From: Thalassotalea crassostreae
GTDB lineage: Bacteria > Pseudomonadota > Gammaproteobacteria > Enterobacterales > Alteromonadaceae
Reading direction: 5' to 3'
Length of the DNA stretch: 64,000 nt
Assembly: GCF_001831495.1 (NCBI RefSeq)
Contig: NZ_CP017689.1
Span: forward strand, 1,426,001-1,490,000
Shown: positions 8,542-16,838 of the stretch, piece after piece
Layout of the letters: each line of letters opens with the position of its first letter
How positions within the stretch are numbered: position 1 is the stretch's first letter
Notes under the pieces: generated by a model
Seen by the model: the letters and a program-made list of their open reading frames with translations, nothing else
The model's database searches: none
What the model was told of the DNA's origin: nothing
Position numbers and translations under genes: made by a program

Positions 8542-8859
8542 TTGCAATCTAAAGTTTTACAGTTACTTAAACATCTAGAGCAAGAGTTAACGATGCAAAA
8601 TTTGTGGCAGACACAGCCGCCCAGCGGAGAGGCTTTAGCGTCAACACAGCCATTTTGTATTGACACATTATCTTTTGAGCAATGGTTACAGTTTATCTTT
8701 ATCGTGAAAATAAAACTGATGATTGAACAGGGGATGACCTTGCCAAGTCAAATTAGTTTGACGCCGATGGCAGAAGAAGCATTTAAACATCTTGGTGAAA
8801 AAGCGAATAACCTAATTAAGGTTATCGCCGATATTGACGCTACGCTAAGCAATCAGTAG
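8542..8859 (+). CDS. yqcC: YqcC family protein
   Basis: A 105-residue helical protein of the YqcC family. The block STQPFCIDTLSFEQWLQFIF matches the E. coli protein. The start is TTG at 8542, supported by an AAGGG site 8 bases upstream; beginning at the next ATG would remove the conserved first helix. Function is unknown, but the gene is a stable partner of truC, which follows 38 bases later, as in enteric bacteria. A small accessory role for the pseudouridine synthase is possible but unproved. Confidence 0.82.
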   Translation: MQSKVLQLLKHLEQELTMQNLWQTQPPSGEALASTQPFCIDTLSFEQWLQFIFIVKIKLMIEQGMTLPSQISLTPMAEEAFKHLGEKANNLIKVIADIDATLSNQ

Positions 8860-8897
8860 TCACTGTAAACTAAAAGCAATATAACTAGTAAATTAAC

Positions 8898-9692
8898 ATG
8901 ATAAATGACAATCCCGAAAATTCAGCAAGCGTTAGTGTTGAAGACGAAAGTGTTGAGTCTCCGCCACAGTTAGAAATACTTTATCAAGATGAACACTTAG
9001 TTGCGGTAAATAAACCGAGTGGGTTGTTTGTGCATCGTTCTTTTATGGATCGCCATGAAAAATACTTTGCCTTGCAGTTAGTGCGAGATCTTGTTGGTCA
9101 ATATGTGTATCCATTGCATCGACTCGATAGACCAACCTCTGGCGTATTATTATTCGGTTTATCGGAAGACGTTGCTCGTAAAATGGGGCAGGCGTTTACC
9201 GATAAAACTATTCAAAAGACCTACTATGCGATTACTCGAGGCCACTTAAATGGTGAAGGGCAGGTCGATTATCCATTAAAAGAAAAGCTCGATAAACTGG
9301 GTGATAAATACGTTAATCAAGATAAGCCAGCTCAAGATGCCGTTACCGATTATCAATCGATAGCAACGTCATCGTTAGCAATTCCGCTCGGTAAATTTGA
9401 TTCTGTTCGTTATTCATTAATCAAACTTAAGCCACATACGGGACGACGACACCAGATCAGACGTCATTTAGCACACCTACGCCACCCAATTATTGGTGAT
9501 ATAAATTACGGTGATAATAAGCAAAATCCGTTTTTTGGTAAGCACTTTGGTTTTAGACGATTGATGTTACATGCCCAACAACTTGAATTCTTACACCCGA
9601 TCACCGATGAGAAAATAACCATCTCTGCGCCATTAGATGAACAGTGGCTATTTGTCTTTAAAGAGTTAGGCTGGAATATTGAAATAAATTAA
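8898..9692 (+). CDS. truC: tRNA pseudouridine(65) synthase TruC
   Basis: A 264-residue RluA-family pseudouridine synthase that modifies U65 in the acceptor stem of certain tRNAs. The core begins at about residue 25 (LEILYQDEHLVAVNKPSG) and the catalytic aspartate is D77 in HRLDRPTSGV. The TGRRHQIRRHLAHL motif near 178-191 contacts RNA. The protein has about 24 extra N-terminal residues, acidic and serine-rich, compared with E. coli TruC, which starts near LEILYQDE; a later start cannot be excluded although no in-frame ATG lies close. It follows yqcC in a probable two-gene operon. Confidence 0.9.
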   Translation: MINDNPENSASVSVEDESVESPPQLEILYQDEHLVAVNKPSGLFVHRSFMDRHEKYFALQLVRDLVGQYVYPLHRLDRPTSGVLLFGLSEDVARKMGQAFTDKTIQKTYYAITRGHLNGEGQVDYPLKEKLDKLGDKYVNQDKPAQDAVTDYQSIATSSLAIPLGKFDSVRYSLIKLKPHTGRRHQIRRHLAHLRHPIIGDINYGDNKQNPFFGKHFGFRRLMLHAQQLEFLHPITDEKITISAPLDEQWLFVFKELGWNIEIN

Positions 9693-9784
9693 AAGCCCAT
9701 TAATATTAAAATTTTAGTTTTGTACATAGCATCTTTTGGTCTTATCAATTCCATTAACTTATTATCAAATATAAACTTTTTTTC

Positions 9785-9812
9785 TTGAAAAGCGTTGTTA
9801 ATGGCGTATACT
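9785..9812 (+). promoter_or_regulatory. Promoter of the cold-shock gene
   Basis: A -35 element TTGAAA (9785-9790) and a -10 element TATACT (9807-9812) are separated by 16 bases. Transcription would begin near 9819, giving a leader of about 168 bases, the size typical of cspA-type mRNAs. The -10 region continues as ATACTCGGCTTGC, which recurs with few changes inside each downstream repeat unit. Confidence 0.65.
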
Positions 9813-9869
9813 CGGCTTGCAAGCTTTGAAAATGCAATACCATTTATTTCGATTTATAAGTACAACTCG

Positions 9870-9933
9870 TTCCAACATCTCGACATAAAAGTAAAACATG
9901 AACAAGCTATTATGCTCCATGTCGGAGTTGGAA
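9870..9933 (+). promoter_or_regulatory. Long stem-loop in the cold-shock mRNA leader
   Basis: TTCCAACATCTCGACAT (9870-9886) pairs with ATGTCGGAGTTGGAA (9919-9933) with only two bulged bases, giving a stem of about 15 base pairs and a loop of about 32 bases. A second small inverted repeat TACGTT/AACGTA is at 9939-9952, close to the ribosome site (AGGAA). This suits the temperature-dependent leader folding known for cspA-type mRNAs, but the sequence itself is not the E. coli element, so the mechanism is inferred. Confidence 0.5.
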
Positions 9934-9986
9934 ATGTCTACGTTTTAACGTAAACAATAATAAAATTATAAATTAGGAATAAAATT

Positions 9987-10199
9987 ATGTCTGATTCAAA
10001 AACAGGTACAGTAAAGTGGTTTAACGACGAGAAAGGTTTTGGTTTTATCGAACAACAAGGCGGTCCTGACGTATTCGTTCACTTCCGTGCAATCGTTGAT
10101 ACAGGTGGTCGTCGTACACTAGCTGAAGGCCAACAAGTAGAATTTGAAGTAACTCAAGGTCAAAAAGGACCACAAGCTGAGAATGTAAAACCTCTATAA
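9987..10199 (+). CDS. Cold-shock protein, CspA family
   Basis: A 70-residue OB-fold RNA/DNA-binding protein. RNP1 is KGFGFI (16-21) and RNP2 is VFVHF (29-33); the tail [13 protein letters not shown] is standard. It should act as an RNA chaperone, melting structures in mRNA, in cold or general growth. The ATG at 9987 follows TTAGGAA. The gene is monocistronic, with its own promoter and long leader, and ends in a strong terminator at 10223-10246. It is followed by three degraded tandem copies of its 3' end. Confidence 0.95.
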   Translation: MSDSKTGTVKWFNDEKGFGFIEQQGGPDVFVHFRAIVDTGGRRTLAEGQQVEFEVTQGQKGPQAENVKPL

Positions 10200-10222
10200 G
10201 CTTTTGACAAGTTACTGAAAAG

Positions 10223-10246
10223 AACCAGCATGCGCTGGTTTTTTTA
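10223..10246 (+). terminator. Terminator of the cold-shock gene
   Basis: Hairpin AACCAGC-ATGC-GCTGGTT followed by a run of T residues, 24 bases after the stop codon. The same hairpin recurs at 10431, 10646 and (diverged) 10890. Confidence 0.85.
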
Positions 10247-10307
10247 TGTCTGGAAATTGTGTTCAGTAATTGTGTTCAGTAATTTGTGTTTAAAGTTGAT
10301 GCGTTAA

Positions 10308-10452
10308 AATACTCGACTTCCTGAACTTGGTTCAGGATCTTGTTGTATTGACCCTTACGGCCAAAAAGGCCGCGAAACAAGAGCCTGAGAACGTAAAACC
10401 TCTATAAGCTTTTGACAAGTTACTGAAAAGAACCAGCATGCGCTGTTTTTTT
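10308..10452 (+). other. Repeat unit A: possible promoter-hairpins-terminator cassette
   Basis: Starts with AATACTCGACTTC, close to the -10 region of the cold-shock promoter, then hairpin CCTGAAC-TTG-GTTCAGG (10320-10336), hairpin CGGCC-AAAAA-GGCCG (10358-10372), a copy of the gene's 3' end and a terminator at 10431-10452 whose right arm has lost one G. If transcribed it would make an RNA of about 140 bases. No good -35 element is visible (TTGTGT at best), so expression is uncertain. Confidence 0.35.
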
Positions 10453-10514
10453 TATGTCTGGAAATTGTGTTCAGTAATTGTGGTCGGAATTTGTGTTTAA
10501 AGTTGATGCGTTAA

Positions 10515-10669
10515 AATACTCGACTTCCTGAACTTGGTTCAGGATCTTGTTGTATTGACCCTTACGGCCCAAAAGGCCGCGAAACAAGAGCCTGAGAACG
10601 TAAATCCTCTATAAGCTTGAGCTTTTAACAAAGTTACTTGAAAAGAACCAGCATGCGCTGGTTTTTTTA
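10515..10669 (+). other. Repeat unit B: same architecture, intact terminator
   Basis: Same order of elements as unit A: AATACTCGACTTCC at 10515, the CCTGAAC hairpin, the CGGCC-type hairpin, a gene tail, and an intact AACCAGC/GCTGGTT terminator at 10646-10669. It has an extra 8-base insertion (AGCTTGAG) after the gene tail. Confidence 0.35.
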
Positions 10670-10743
10670 TGTCTGGAAATTGTGTTCAGTAATTGTGTTC
10701 AGTAATTGTGTTCAGTAATTTGTGTTTAAAGTTGATGCGTTAA

Positions 10744-10912
10744 AATACTCGACTTCCTGAACTTGGTTCAGGATCTTGTTGTATTGACCTTTGCGCCCAA
10801 AAGGTTCGCCAAACAAGAGCTTGAGAACGTAAAACCTCTATAAGCTGGAACATAAAACCTCTCTAAGGTTTTGACAAGTTACTGAAAAGAACCTGCATGC
10901 GCCGTTTTTTTA
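10744..10912 (+). other. Repeat unit C: most diverged copy
   Basis: Same order of elements, with a decayed second hairpin (GCCCAAAAGGTTCGCC), a partial duplication of the AAAACCTCT tail, and a weakened terminator AACCTGC/GCCGTT at 10890-10912. The gradient of decay away from the gene suggests older copies lie distally. Confidence 0.35.
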
Positions 10913-11250
10913 TGCCTGAAATTAAAATAGAAACAAAGAAATATGTCATCCTGTGCGACTAGCATATGGATGTGCGTAGGTAGAATAACTCACTAATACA
11001 TGGATGTATGTAGTAAGAATAACGCAGGAGCAGTTATCGAGGAGCAGTTATCGAGCCTAAGCGAGACACGGGACCTCTCTAATTCATAACGTGCTGATAA
11101 GATATTTAATATCTATTTTAATCACATTACTATTTCGAAAACTCCTGATGTCACTGATACTCCACAGGAATTAAGGCACTCATTTTCGACCAATGTATAT
11201 CCGCACTTGTGTTATGTAGCTCCAATATAGCCGAATTAGGTGCTCTAATA
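10913..11250. other. Gene-free region with small direct repeats
   Basis: No open frame or RNA gene is visible. Two neighbouring sequences of the form CATGGATGT(A/G)(T/C)GTAG with following AGAATAAC (about 10962-10990 and 10999-11022) are imperfect direct repeats, and GGAGCAGTTATCGA occurs twice in tandem at 11027-11040 and 11041-11054. The stretch resembles dispersed intergenic repeats of Alteromonadales; I cannot test copy number here. Confidence 0.4.
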
Positions 11251-11278
11251 CCTTAATTAAGGCAATTAAATTCACTTT

Positions 11279-11295
11279 AACTGGTATAACCACTT
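11279..11295. promoter_or_regulatory. FadR-like operator upstream of the acyl-CoA synthetase
   Basis: AACTGGTATAACCACTT matches the half-sites of the FadR consensus (AACTGGT...ACCNGTT) at most positions and lies 62 bases before the start codon. A perfect palindrome CCTTAATTAAGG is at 11251-11262 nearby. FadR is known to control fatty-acid genes in gammaproteobacteria; that it acts here is inference. Confidence 0.4.
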
Positions 11296-11357
11296 TGTTA
11301 TTAGCCTAAAATTCCATATACTGAATGCAATATTAATCGAATAAATACAATAAAAAG

Positions 11358-13001
11358 ATGACTATGACTTATCAAACACCATTAACGCATTTCTTACGAC
11401 ATGCAACAGAACGCCCTGAAAAACCGTTTTTACACCAACCGGTAAATGGCGTGCATCAAACCTATACCTTTGCTGATACTGAACAGCAAGCACGAAAGTT
11501 AGCTGGTTTCTTTAAAGCACAAGGTTTTGTAGCTGGTGACCGAATTGGCATATTGGCTAAGAATAGTGCCCATTGGTTTATTACTGATCTTGCGATTATG
11601 ATGGCAGGCCTTGTCAGTGTTCCAATTTACGCTACAGCAGGTAAAACCACGATTGAATATGTTATTGAACATTCAGCAATGAAAGCAATGGTTGTAGGCA
11701 ATTTAGACTCTATTGATGCTGCAGTGAGTGGTATTAATGCCGACTTAACAACAATTGCTATGCCAGGCTCTACTTACGAAGCTAAATTTAGTTGGGCTGA
11801 TGCCATTGATGAGTCTACTGCCATAGAAGATGTTCATCAGGCTGACATTGATGATTGTATGTCTATTGTTTATACCTCAGGAACGACTGGCGCACCAAAG
11901 GGTGTGGTTATTAGTTTCTTAAACCTAGCCTCTGCCGGCGCCGCAACGTCTGTTGTTATTAGTGCTGCACCTGGTGATAGAGTATTGTCGTACTTACCTC
12001 TGGCGCACATTACCGAACGCTGTGTTGTTGAAATGGTAGCTTATGAAAAAGCGGTCGAAGTATTTTTTGTTGAATCACTAGATACTTTTATCGATAACTT
12101 AAAGTATGCAGCGCCAACATTCTTCTTATCAGTTCCGCGACTGTGGGTGAAGTTTCAACAACAAATTTTGGCGAAGATGCCACCTAAGAAACTTAACTTC
12201 TTATTAGCAATCCCGTTTATTGGTAAAATCGTTGCGAAAAAGATCCGTACAAAACTTGGTCTTCATCATGCTCGCGTATTTGCTAGTGGCAGTGCGCCAA
12301 TTTCAGTTGAAGTATTAAAATGGTATCAAAAAATTGGCGTCGATATTGGCGAAGGTTGGGGCATGAGTGAAACCTCTGGTTTATCTTGTGGTAACTTCCC
12401 GTTTGAATCTAAGTTACTTGGTACTATTGGCCGACCGGTCGAATGTGTGAAGATGAAATTATCTGATGAAGGTGAAATATTAATTAGTGGTGATGGTGTA
12501 TTTAAAGAGTATTACTTAAGTCCTAAAATCACTGCCGAGTCATTTACTGGTGAATGGTTCCATACCGGCGATAAAGGTGAAATAACTGAAGATGGTGCAT
12601 TTAAAATAATTGGTCGTATTAAAGAGCAGTTTAAAACTTCAAAAGGAAAATACGTTGTTCCTGTACCAATTGAGCGAATGCTAGCGATCAATGTTCAAAT
12701 TGAGCAAGCCTGTGTCATTGGTTATGGACGTAAACAACCATTAGCCCTCGTTGTACTTGCCGAAGGTATTGACAGAAACCATGAGAGTGTACAGCAATCA
12801 TTGCAACAAACTCTCGATGATGTGAATAGCGAGCTAGAATCACATCAACGACTCGATTATCTGTTTTTATGTAAAGATGAGTGGTCAATTGAAAATGAGT
12901 TGCTTACGCCGACGTTAAAATTAAAACGAACGCAAATTGAAGAGCATTATCAATCATTGCTCCCGGAGAGCACGAAATTAAAGATTATTGCGGAACAATA
13001 A
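11358..13001 (+). CDS. Long-chain acyl-CoA synthetase / AMP-binding enzyme
   Basis: A 547-residue adenylate-forming enzyme that should activate a fatty acid with ATP and transfer it to CoA. The P-loop-like motif YTSGTTGAPKG is at 172-182, GWGMSET (about 335-341) forms the acyl-adenylate site, and WFHTGDKGE then IGRIKE (about 400-420) is the hinge. It lacks a membrane segment. It is shorter and only distantly like FadD; the N-terminal domain resembles long-chain (FAA1-like) synthetases. The gene is alone, preceded by a FadR-like site and followed by a terminator shared with ychF. Confidence 0.85.
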   Translation: MTMTYQTPLTHFLRHATERPEKPFLHQPVNGVHQTYTFADTEQQARKLAGFFKAQGFVAGDRIGILAKNSAHWFITDLAIMMAGLVSVPIYATAGKTTIEYVIEHSAMKAMVVGNLDSIDAAVSGINADLTTIAMPGSTYEAKFSWADAIDESTAIEDVHQADIDDCMSIVYTSGTTGAPKGVVISFLNLASAGAATSVVISAAPGDRVLSYLPLAHITERCVVEMVAYEKAVEVFFVESLDTFIDNLKYAAPTFFLSVPRLWVKFQQQILAKMPPKKLNFLLAIPFIGKIVAKKIRTKLGLHHARVFASGSAPISVEVLKWYQKIGVDIGEGWGMSETSGLSCGNFPFESKLLGTIGRPVECVKMKLSDEGEILISGDGVFKEYYLSPKITAESFTGEWFHTGDKGEITEDGAFKIIGRIKEQFKTSKGKYVVPVPIERMLAINVQIEQACVIGYGRKQPLALVVLAEGIDRNHESVQQSLQQTLDDVNSELESHQRLDYLFLCKDEWSIENELLTPTLKLKRTQIEEHYQSLLPESTKLKIIAEQ

Positions 13002-13020
13002 AAAAGTTCTAAATATAAAA

Positions 13021-13044
13021 AACGCGGCAATAGCCGCGTTTTTT
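13021..13044. terminator. Bidirectional terminator between acyl-CoA synthetase and ychF
   Basis: Hairpin AACGCGGC-AATA-GCCGCGTT with T-run on the right and A-run on the left, so it can serve both converging genes. Confidence 0.85.
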
Positions 13045-13068
13045 GTGTTTTTTGTATCAGCTTCTAAG

Positions 13069-14160
13069 CTATACGTTAAAGCGGAAGTGAACTACATCAC
13101 CATCTTTAACTCGGTAATCCTTACCTTCTAAGCGCCATTTACCCGCTTCTTTAGCTCCTGATTCACCGTTAAATTCAACGAAGTCATCAAAACCTACAAC
13201 TTCAGCTCGAATAAAGCCTTTCTCAAAGTCAGTATGGATAACACCGGCTGCTTGTGGTGCCGTAGCATTGATTCTTACAGTCCACGCGCGTACTTCTTTA
13301 ACACCCGCGGTGAAGTATGTTTGTAAGTTCAATAAACCGTAACCTGAATTGATCACGCGGTTAAGGCCAGGCTCTTCGATACCTAAATCTTCCATAAACT
13401 CGGCTCTATCTTCTTCGTCCATTTCAGATAATTCGCCTTCAATCTCAGCACAAACGGCAACAACGACAGCATCTTCATTCGCTGCGATTTCGCGTACTTG
13501 ATCTAAGTAAGGGTTGTTCTCAAAGCCGTCGTCATTAACGTTAGCAATGTACATGGTCGGCTTTAAAGTTAGGAAGTTTAGGTAAGCAACAGCTGCTATT
13601 TCTTCTTTTTCTAAGCCAAGTGAACGGATCATATGTCCTTCTTCAACGTGAGCTAAGATTTTTTCAAGTACAGGTACTTCAAATTTAGCGTCTTTATCGC
13701 CACCTTTAGCACGTTTTTGTTGACGTACAATTGCTCGCTCTGCAGAATCCATATCTGCTAATGCTAATTCAGTGTTAATCACGTCGATATCGTCAGCAGG
13801 GTTAACTGCACCAGCAACGTGAACGATGTTTTCGTTATCGAAACAACGTACAACATGACCAATCGCATCAGTTTCACGGATGTTTGCTAGGAATTTATTA
13901 CCTAAACCTTCACCTTTTGAGGCACCTGCAACTAAACCTGCGATATCAACAAATTCCATTGTCGTTGCGATTACACGCTCAGGTTTAACAATATCTGCAA
14001 GTTTATCTAAACGAGGATCAGGTACAGGAACAACACCAGTATTTGGTTCGATAGTACAGAACGGAAAGTTTGCCGCTTCAATACCTGCTTTGGTTAATGC
14101 GTTAAATAGAGTAGATTTACCAACGTTTGGTAAACCAACGATGCCACATTTAAATCCCAT
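13069..14160 (-). CDS. ychF: Redox-regulated ATPase YchF (OLA1 family)
   Basis: A 363-residue Obg-like ATPase. The P-loop GLPNVGKST is at 9-17, a coiled-coil helical insertion follows from about residue 130 to 200, and the C-terminal TGS domain ends [11 protein letters not shown]. The NKxD specificity motif of GTPases is replaced by NVND (about 207-210), as expected for an ATP-preferring family. YchF binds ribosomes and modulates translation under stress. It lies 24 bases downstream of pth, the usual gammaproteobacterial partner, and is probably co-transcribed with it. Confidence 0.96.
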   Translation of the reverse strand: MGFKCGIVGLPNVGKSTLFNALTKAGIEAANFPFCTIEPNTGVVPVPDPRLDKLADIVKPERVIATTMEFVDIAGLVAGASKGEGLGNKFLANIRETDAIGHVVRCFDNENIVHVAGAVNPADDIDVINTELALADMDSAERAIVRQQKRAKGGDKDAKFEVPVLEKILAHVEEGHMIRSLGLEKEEIAAVAYLNFLTLKPTMYIANVNDDGFENNPYLDQVREIAANEDAVVVAVCAEIEGELSEMDEEDRAEFMEDLGIEEPGLNRVINSGYGLLNLQTYFTAGVKEVRAWTVRINATAPQAAGVIHTDFEKGFIRAEVVGFDDFVEFNGESGAKEAGKWRLEGKDYRVKDGDVVHFRFNV

Positions 14161-14184
14161 GATAATTCCTAATCGTTTCAGCCA

Positions 14185-14775
14185 TTAACTGGCTTTGAAT
14201 GAATGTAATCTGTTTTGCGCTTTCTTGAGACCGTCTTTTTCCCAGATCTCAAAACAACGTGCACCTTCGTCGACACATTGTTCTAATTGCGCTTGTTCAT
14301 TTGCTGGCGCTTTGCCAAGCACGTAACCGGTAACGCGATCACGATGACCCGGATGGCCAATACCAATCCGCAGTCGATAAAAATTCTTGTTATTTCCCAT
14401 ACAGGCTATGATATCGCGTAAGCCATTATGACCGCCGTGGCCACCACCTAGTTTAATTTTGCAAACACCGGGATCTAAATCGAGCTCGTCATGAGCGACA
14501 AGAATATTTTCAACCGGGATACGGAAAAAATTCGCTAGCGGAGCAACTGCTTTGCCGGAGCGATTCATAAAGGTAGTAGGGATAAGTAGGTGCACAACGT
14601 TTGAGCCAATGAGACCCTTACCGTAGAGGCCGTTGTATTTCTTATCGGGCGATAAGGAAATATTGTACTGTCTTGCTAGTTCTTCTACGAACCAGACTCC
14701 CGCGTTATGTCGGGTTTTGGTATATTCGGGGCCTGGATTACCCAGGCCCACAACCAACTGAATATTAGTCGTCAA
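14185..14775 (-). CDS. pth: Peptidyl-tRNA hydrolase
   Basis: A 196-residue enzyme that releases peptides from prematurely dissociated peptidyl-tRNA. Catalytic H23 is in TRHNAG, N71 in FMNRSGK and D96 in VAHDELDL; all positions match E. coli with an offset of three. The start is a TTG at 14775 with AAGGA seven bases upstream, and the conserved VVGLGNPG begins at residue 8. It is between rplY (16 bases upstream) and ychF in a translation-linked operon. Confidence 0.96.
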   Translation of the reverse strand: MTTNIQLVVGLGNPGPEYTKTRHNAGVWFVEELARQYNISLSPDKKYNGLYGKGLIGSNVVHLLIPTTFMNRSGKAVAPLANFFRIPVENILVAHDELDLDPGVCKIKLGGGHGGHNGLRDIIACMGNNKNFYRLRIGIGHPGHRDRVTGYVLGKAPANEQAQLEQCVDEGARCFEIWEKDGLKKAQNRLHSFKAS

Positions 14776-14791
14776 GGAAAGTCCTTAGCGA

Positions 14792-15427
14792 TTATTCTTC
14801 AGTAGTTTCTTCTGCATCACCTTCAGCAGCTGTTTCTGATTCATCAGAAGTTGGAGCAGCTTTTGGAGTGTTAGCTGATACTACAGCTTGGTCATGACCT
14901 TCACCTTTAGCAAGCTCAACTGATGTTACGCCTTTAGGAAGAGCGATATCAGATAAGTGTAGTGGGTGACCAACTTCTAACTTAGCAACGTCTACTTCGA
15001 TGAACTCAGGTAAGTCTTTCGGTAAACATTCAACTTCGATTTCGTTCAAGTTATGAACAACGATGTTACCAGCTTTAGTTACTTCTTCTTCGTTGATGAA
15101 GTGAATTGGAACTGATGTATGTAAAGTAGACTTAGAGTTGATTCGTAAGAAGTCTAAGTGCATTACTTGATCTTTAAACGGGTGACGTTGCATATCTTTG
15201 ATTACAACTTTAACCGGCTTTTTAGCGATGTTTAAAGTAAGAACGTGCGAGTAGAAAGCTTCTTCTTGCTGTGCACGGTAAACATGCTTGTGCTCTAAAG
15301 TGATAGATACTGGTTCTTTGTCTAAACCGTAAACGATTGCTGGAACAAGGTTCGCGTGACGTAGGCGGCGGCTCGCACCTTTACCGATGTCAGTACGTAC
15401 TTCAGCATCTAATGTGAATAAATCCAT
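14792..15427 (-). CDS. rplY: 50S ribosomal protein L25, long CTC/TL5 form
   Basis: A 211-residue 5S-rRNA-binding protein. The N-terminal 90 residues are the L25 domain ([19 protein letters not shown]), followed by the beta-rich TL5/CTC domain to about 185 and a very acidic tail ending [15 protein letters not shown]. coli L25 has only the first domain (94 residues); the long form is common elsewhere. It heads the rplY-pth-ychF transcript. prs lies upstream with its own terminator between. Confidence 0.95.
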   Translation of the reverse strand: MDLFTLDAEVRTDIGKGASRRLRHANLVPAIVYGLDKEPVSITLEHKHVYRAQQEEAFYSHVLTLNIAKKPVKVVIKDMQRHPFKDQVMHLDFLRINSKSTLHTSVPIHFINEEEVTKAGNIVVHNLNEIEVECLPKDLPEFIEVDVAKLEVGHPLHLSDIALPKGVTSVELAKGEGHDQAVVSANTPKAAPTSDESETAAEGDAEETTEE

Positions 15428-15599
15428 AATGATTCTCTATATAATAAATTAAAAGTTTGATTATTTTTTGCGACCAAAAATAATCTTTAAAACCCAGTTT
15501 GGGTACGCTTTTTAGGTTAAAAGTAATATTTAATAAACCATTAAATATTTAACTTGTGCTAAAAAGGCGCGGCATAATAACACTTTTCGCGCCGTTAAC

Positions 15600-15631
15600 A
15601 AACAAAAAGTGCGCTATTAAGCGCACTTTTT
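15600..15631 (-). terminator. Terminator of prs
   Basis: Read on the minus strand, the arms GTGCGC and GCGCAC (extended by A/T pairs) surround TTAATA and are followed by TTTTTG. It separates prs from rplY. A second inverted repeat, GGCGCG (15566-15571) and CGCGCC (15588-15593), lies just downstream in the rplY promoter region. Confidence 0.75.
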
Positions 15632-15691
15632 TGTTTGAATTTGTAGCTTAGGATTAATTTCCTAAGTATTTAGCATTTTAATGACTAAATA

Positions 15692-16639
15692 TTATGCTTC
15701 AAACATTGCCGAGATAGACTCTTCGTTGCTAACGCGACGAATTGCTTCAGAAAGCATGCCTGCAAGGCTTAATTGACGAACATTATCCAATGCTTTGATT
15801 TCTGGTGACAATGGAATAGAGTCGGTAACAATCATTTCATCAATAACAGAGTTTTTGATGTTATCCGCTGCATTACCAGATAAAACCGGGTGAGTAGCAT
15901 ATGCAAATACGCGACGAGCACCGTGTTCTTTTAATGCTTCAGCTGCTTTACATAACGTGCCACCGGTATCAATCATGTCATCAACGATAATACAGTCGCG
16001 ACCTTCAACATCACCAATAATGTGCATTACTTGTGATACGTTTGCTTTTGGACGACGTTTGTCGATAATCGCTAAATCAGTATCATCTAATAGTTTTGCT
16101 ACAGCACGTGCTCTAACAACACCACCAATATCAGGAGAAACAACTACTGGGTTTTCCAGTTTTTTCTCAAGCATATCTTCAAGTAGGATAGGCGAACCAA
16201 ATACGTTATCTACAGGAACATCGAAGAAACCTTGGATTTGTTCGGCGTGTAGATCAACAGTAAGTACACGGTCAACACCAACACTAGATAAGAAATCAGC
16301 AACAACCTTCGCTGTAATTGGTACACGAGCAGAACGTACACGACGATCTTGACGAGCGTAACCAAAGTAAGGGATTACTGCGGTAATACGTCCAGCTGAT
16401 GCACGACGAAGGGCATCAACCATAACAATAAGCTCCATCAAGTTGTTATTAGTTGGAGCACAAGTCGATTGAATGATAAACGCATCCGATCCACGAACGT
16501 TCTCAGTAATTTCAACGCTTATTTCACCGTCGCTGAAACTGCCAACCTTTGCATCACCTAATTGGATGTATAAACGGTCTGCAATTTTCTTAGCCAGTTC
16601 AGGGGTGGCGTTACCCGCAAAAATTTTCATGTCAGGCAC
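15692..16639 (-). CDS. prs: Ribose-phosphate pyrophosphokinase (PRPP synthetase)
   Basis: Makes PRPP from ribose-5-phosphate and ATP for purine, pyrimidine, histidine, tryptophan and NAD synthesis. From the GTG at 16639 the protein is 315 residues, exactly the E. coli length, beginning (M)[19 protein letters not shown] site lies 8 bases before this GTG, whereas an upstream ATG at 16672 would add 11 non-conserved residues. Visible motifs are the catalytic flexible-loop region (DRR...RVPITAK), the divalent-metal site [11 protein letters not shown] and the PRPP-binding [11 protein letters not shown]. It follows ispE, the common gammaproteobacterial order, with a 199-base gap. Confidence 0.96.
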   Translation of the reverse strand: MPDMKIFAGNATPELAKKIADRLYIQLGDAKVGSFSDGEISVEITENVRGSDAFIIQSTCAPTNNNLMELIVMVDALRRASAGRITAVIPYFGYARQDRRVRSARVPITAKVVADFLSSVGVDRVLTVDLHAEQIQGFFDVPVDNVFGSPILLEDMLEKKLENPVVVSPDIGGVVRARAVAKLLDDTDLAIIDKRRPKANVSQVMHIIGDVEGRDCIIVDDMIDTGGTLCKAAEALKEHGARRVFAYATHPVLSGNAADNIKNSVIDEMIVTDSIPLSPEIKALDNVRQLSLAGMLSEAIRRVSNEESISAMFEA

Positions 16640-16838
16640 TGTCAGTTCCTCAGAAACTTTGACATTAAACATAATACACTAAACCTTATAATCGTCGTTA
16701 AACGCAGTAAAACTGCGGTTAACTTGAATGAATCAGTTAATGCTGTGTGGGCTAACCTAGTGTTAGCAATTTCAATACAAATGCATTGATATAATTACCC
16801 TATTCAAATTTACCCTGGCTTAGTCTGATAACTTAGCT

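Larger units (their letters stand above)
10172..10912 (+). repeat. Tandem array of cold-shock-gene tails (four copies of about 205-228 bp)
   Basis: The last 45 or so bases of the cold-shock frame plus its terminator recur three more times. Copies begin near 10172 (in the gene), 10376, 10583 and 10811. Each contains GAGAA(T/C)GTAAA(A/T)CCTCTATAAGC, which is the ENVKPL-stop end of the gene, then a hairpin with T-run. Between them, each unit carries a hairpin CCTGAAC/GTTCAGG, a hairpin CGGCC/GGCCG and a variable number (one to three) of a 13-base TTGTGTTCAGTAA sub-repeat. Copies differ by point changes and small insertions, so this is not an assembly duplicate. No open frame runs through the units. 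Confidence 0.85.

Noticed and set aside
10172..10912. CRISPR array
   Set aside because: The repeats are 205-228 bases, adjacent without unique spacers, and contain a gene tail and terminators; no cas gene is near.
10913..11250. Remnant of an insertion sequence
   Set aside because: Short direct repeats are present but there are no terminal inverted repeats, transposase fragments or clear target duplications.
16673..16838. tRNA gene between ispE and prs
   Set aside because: The small CGCAG/CTGCG hairpin is present but there is no cloverleaf or CCA end.
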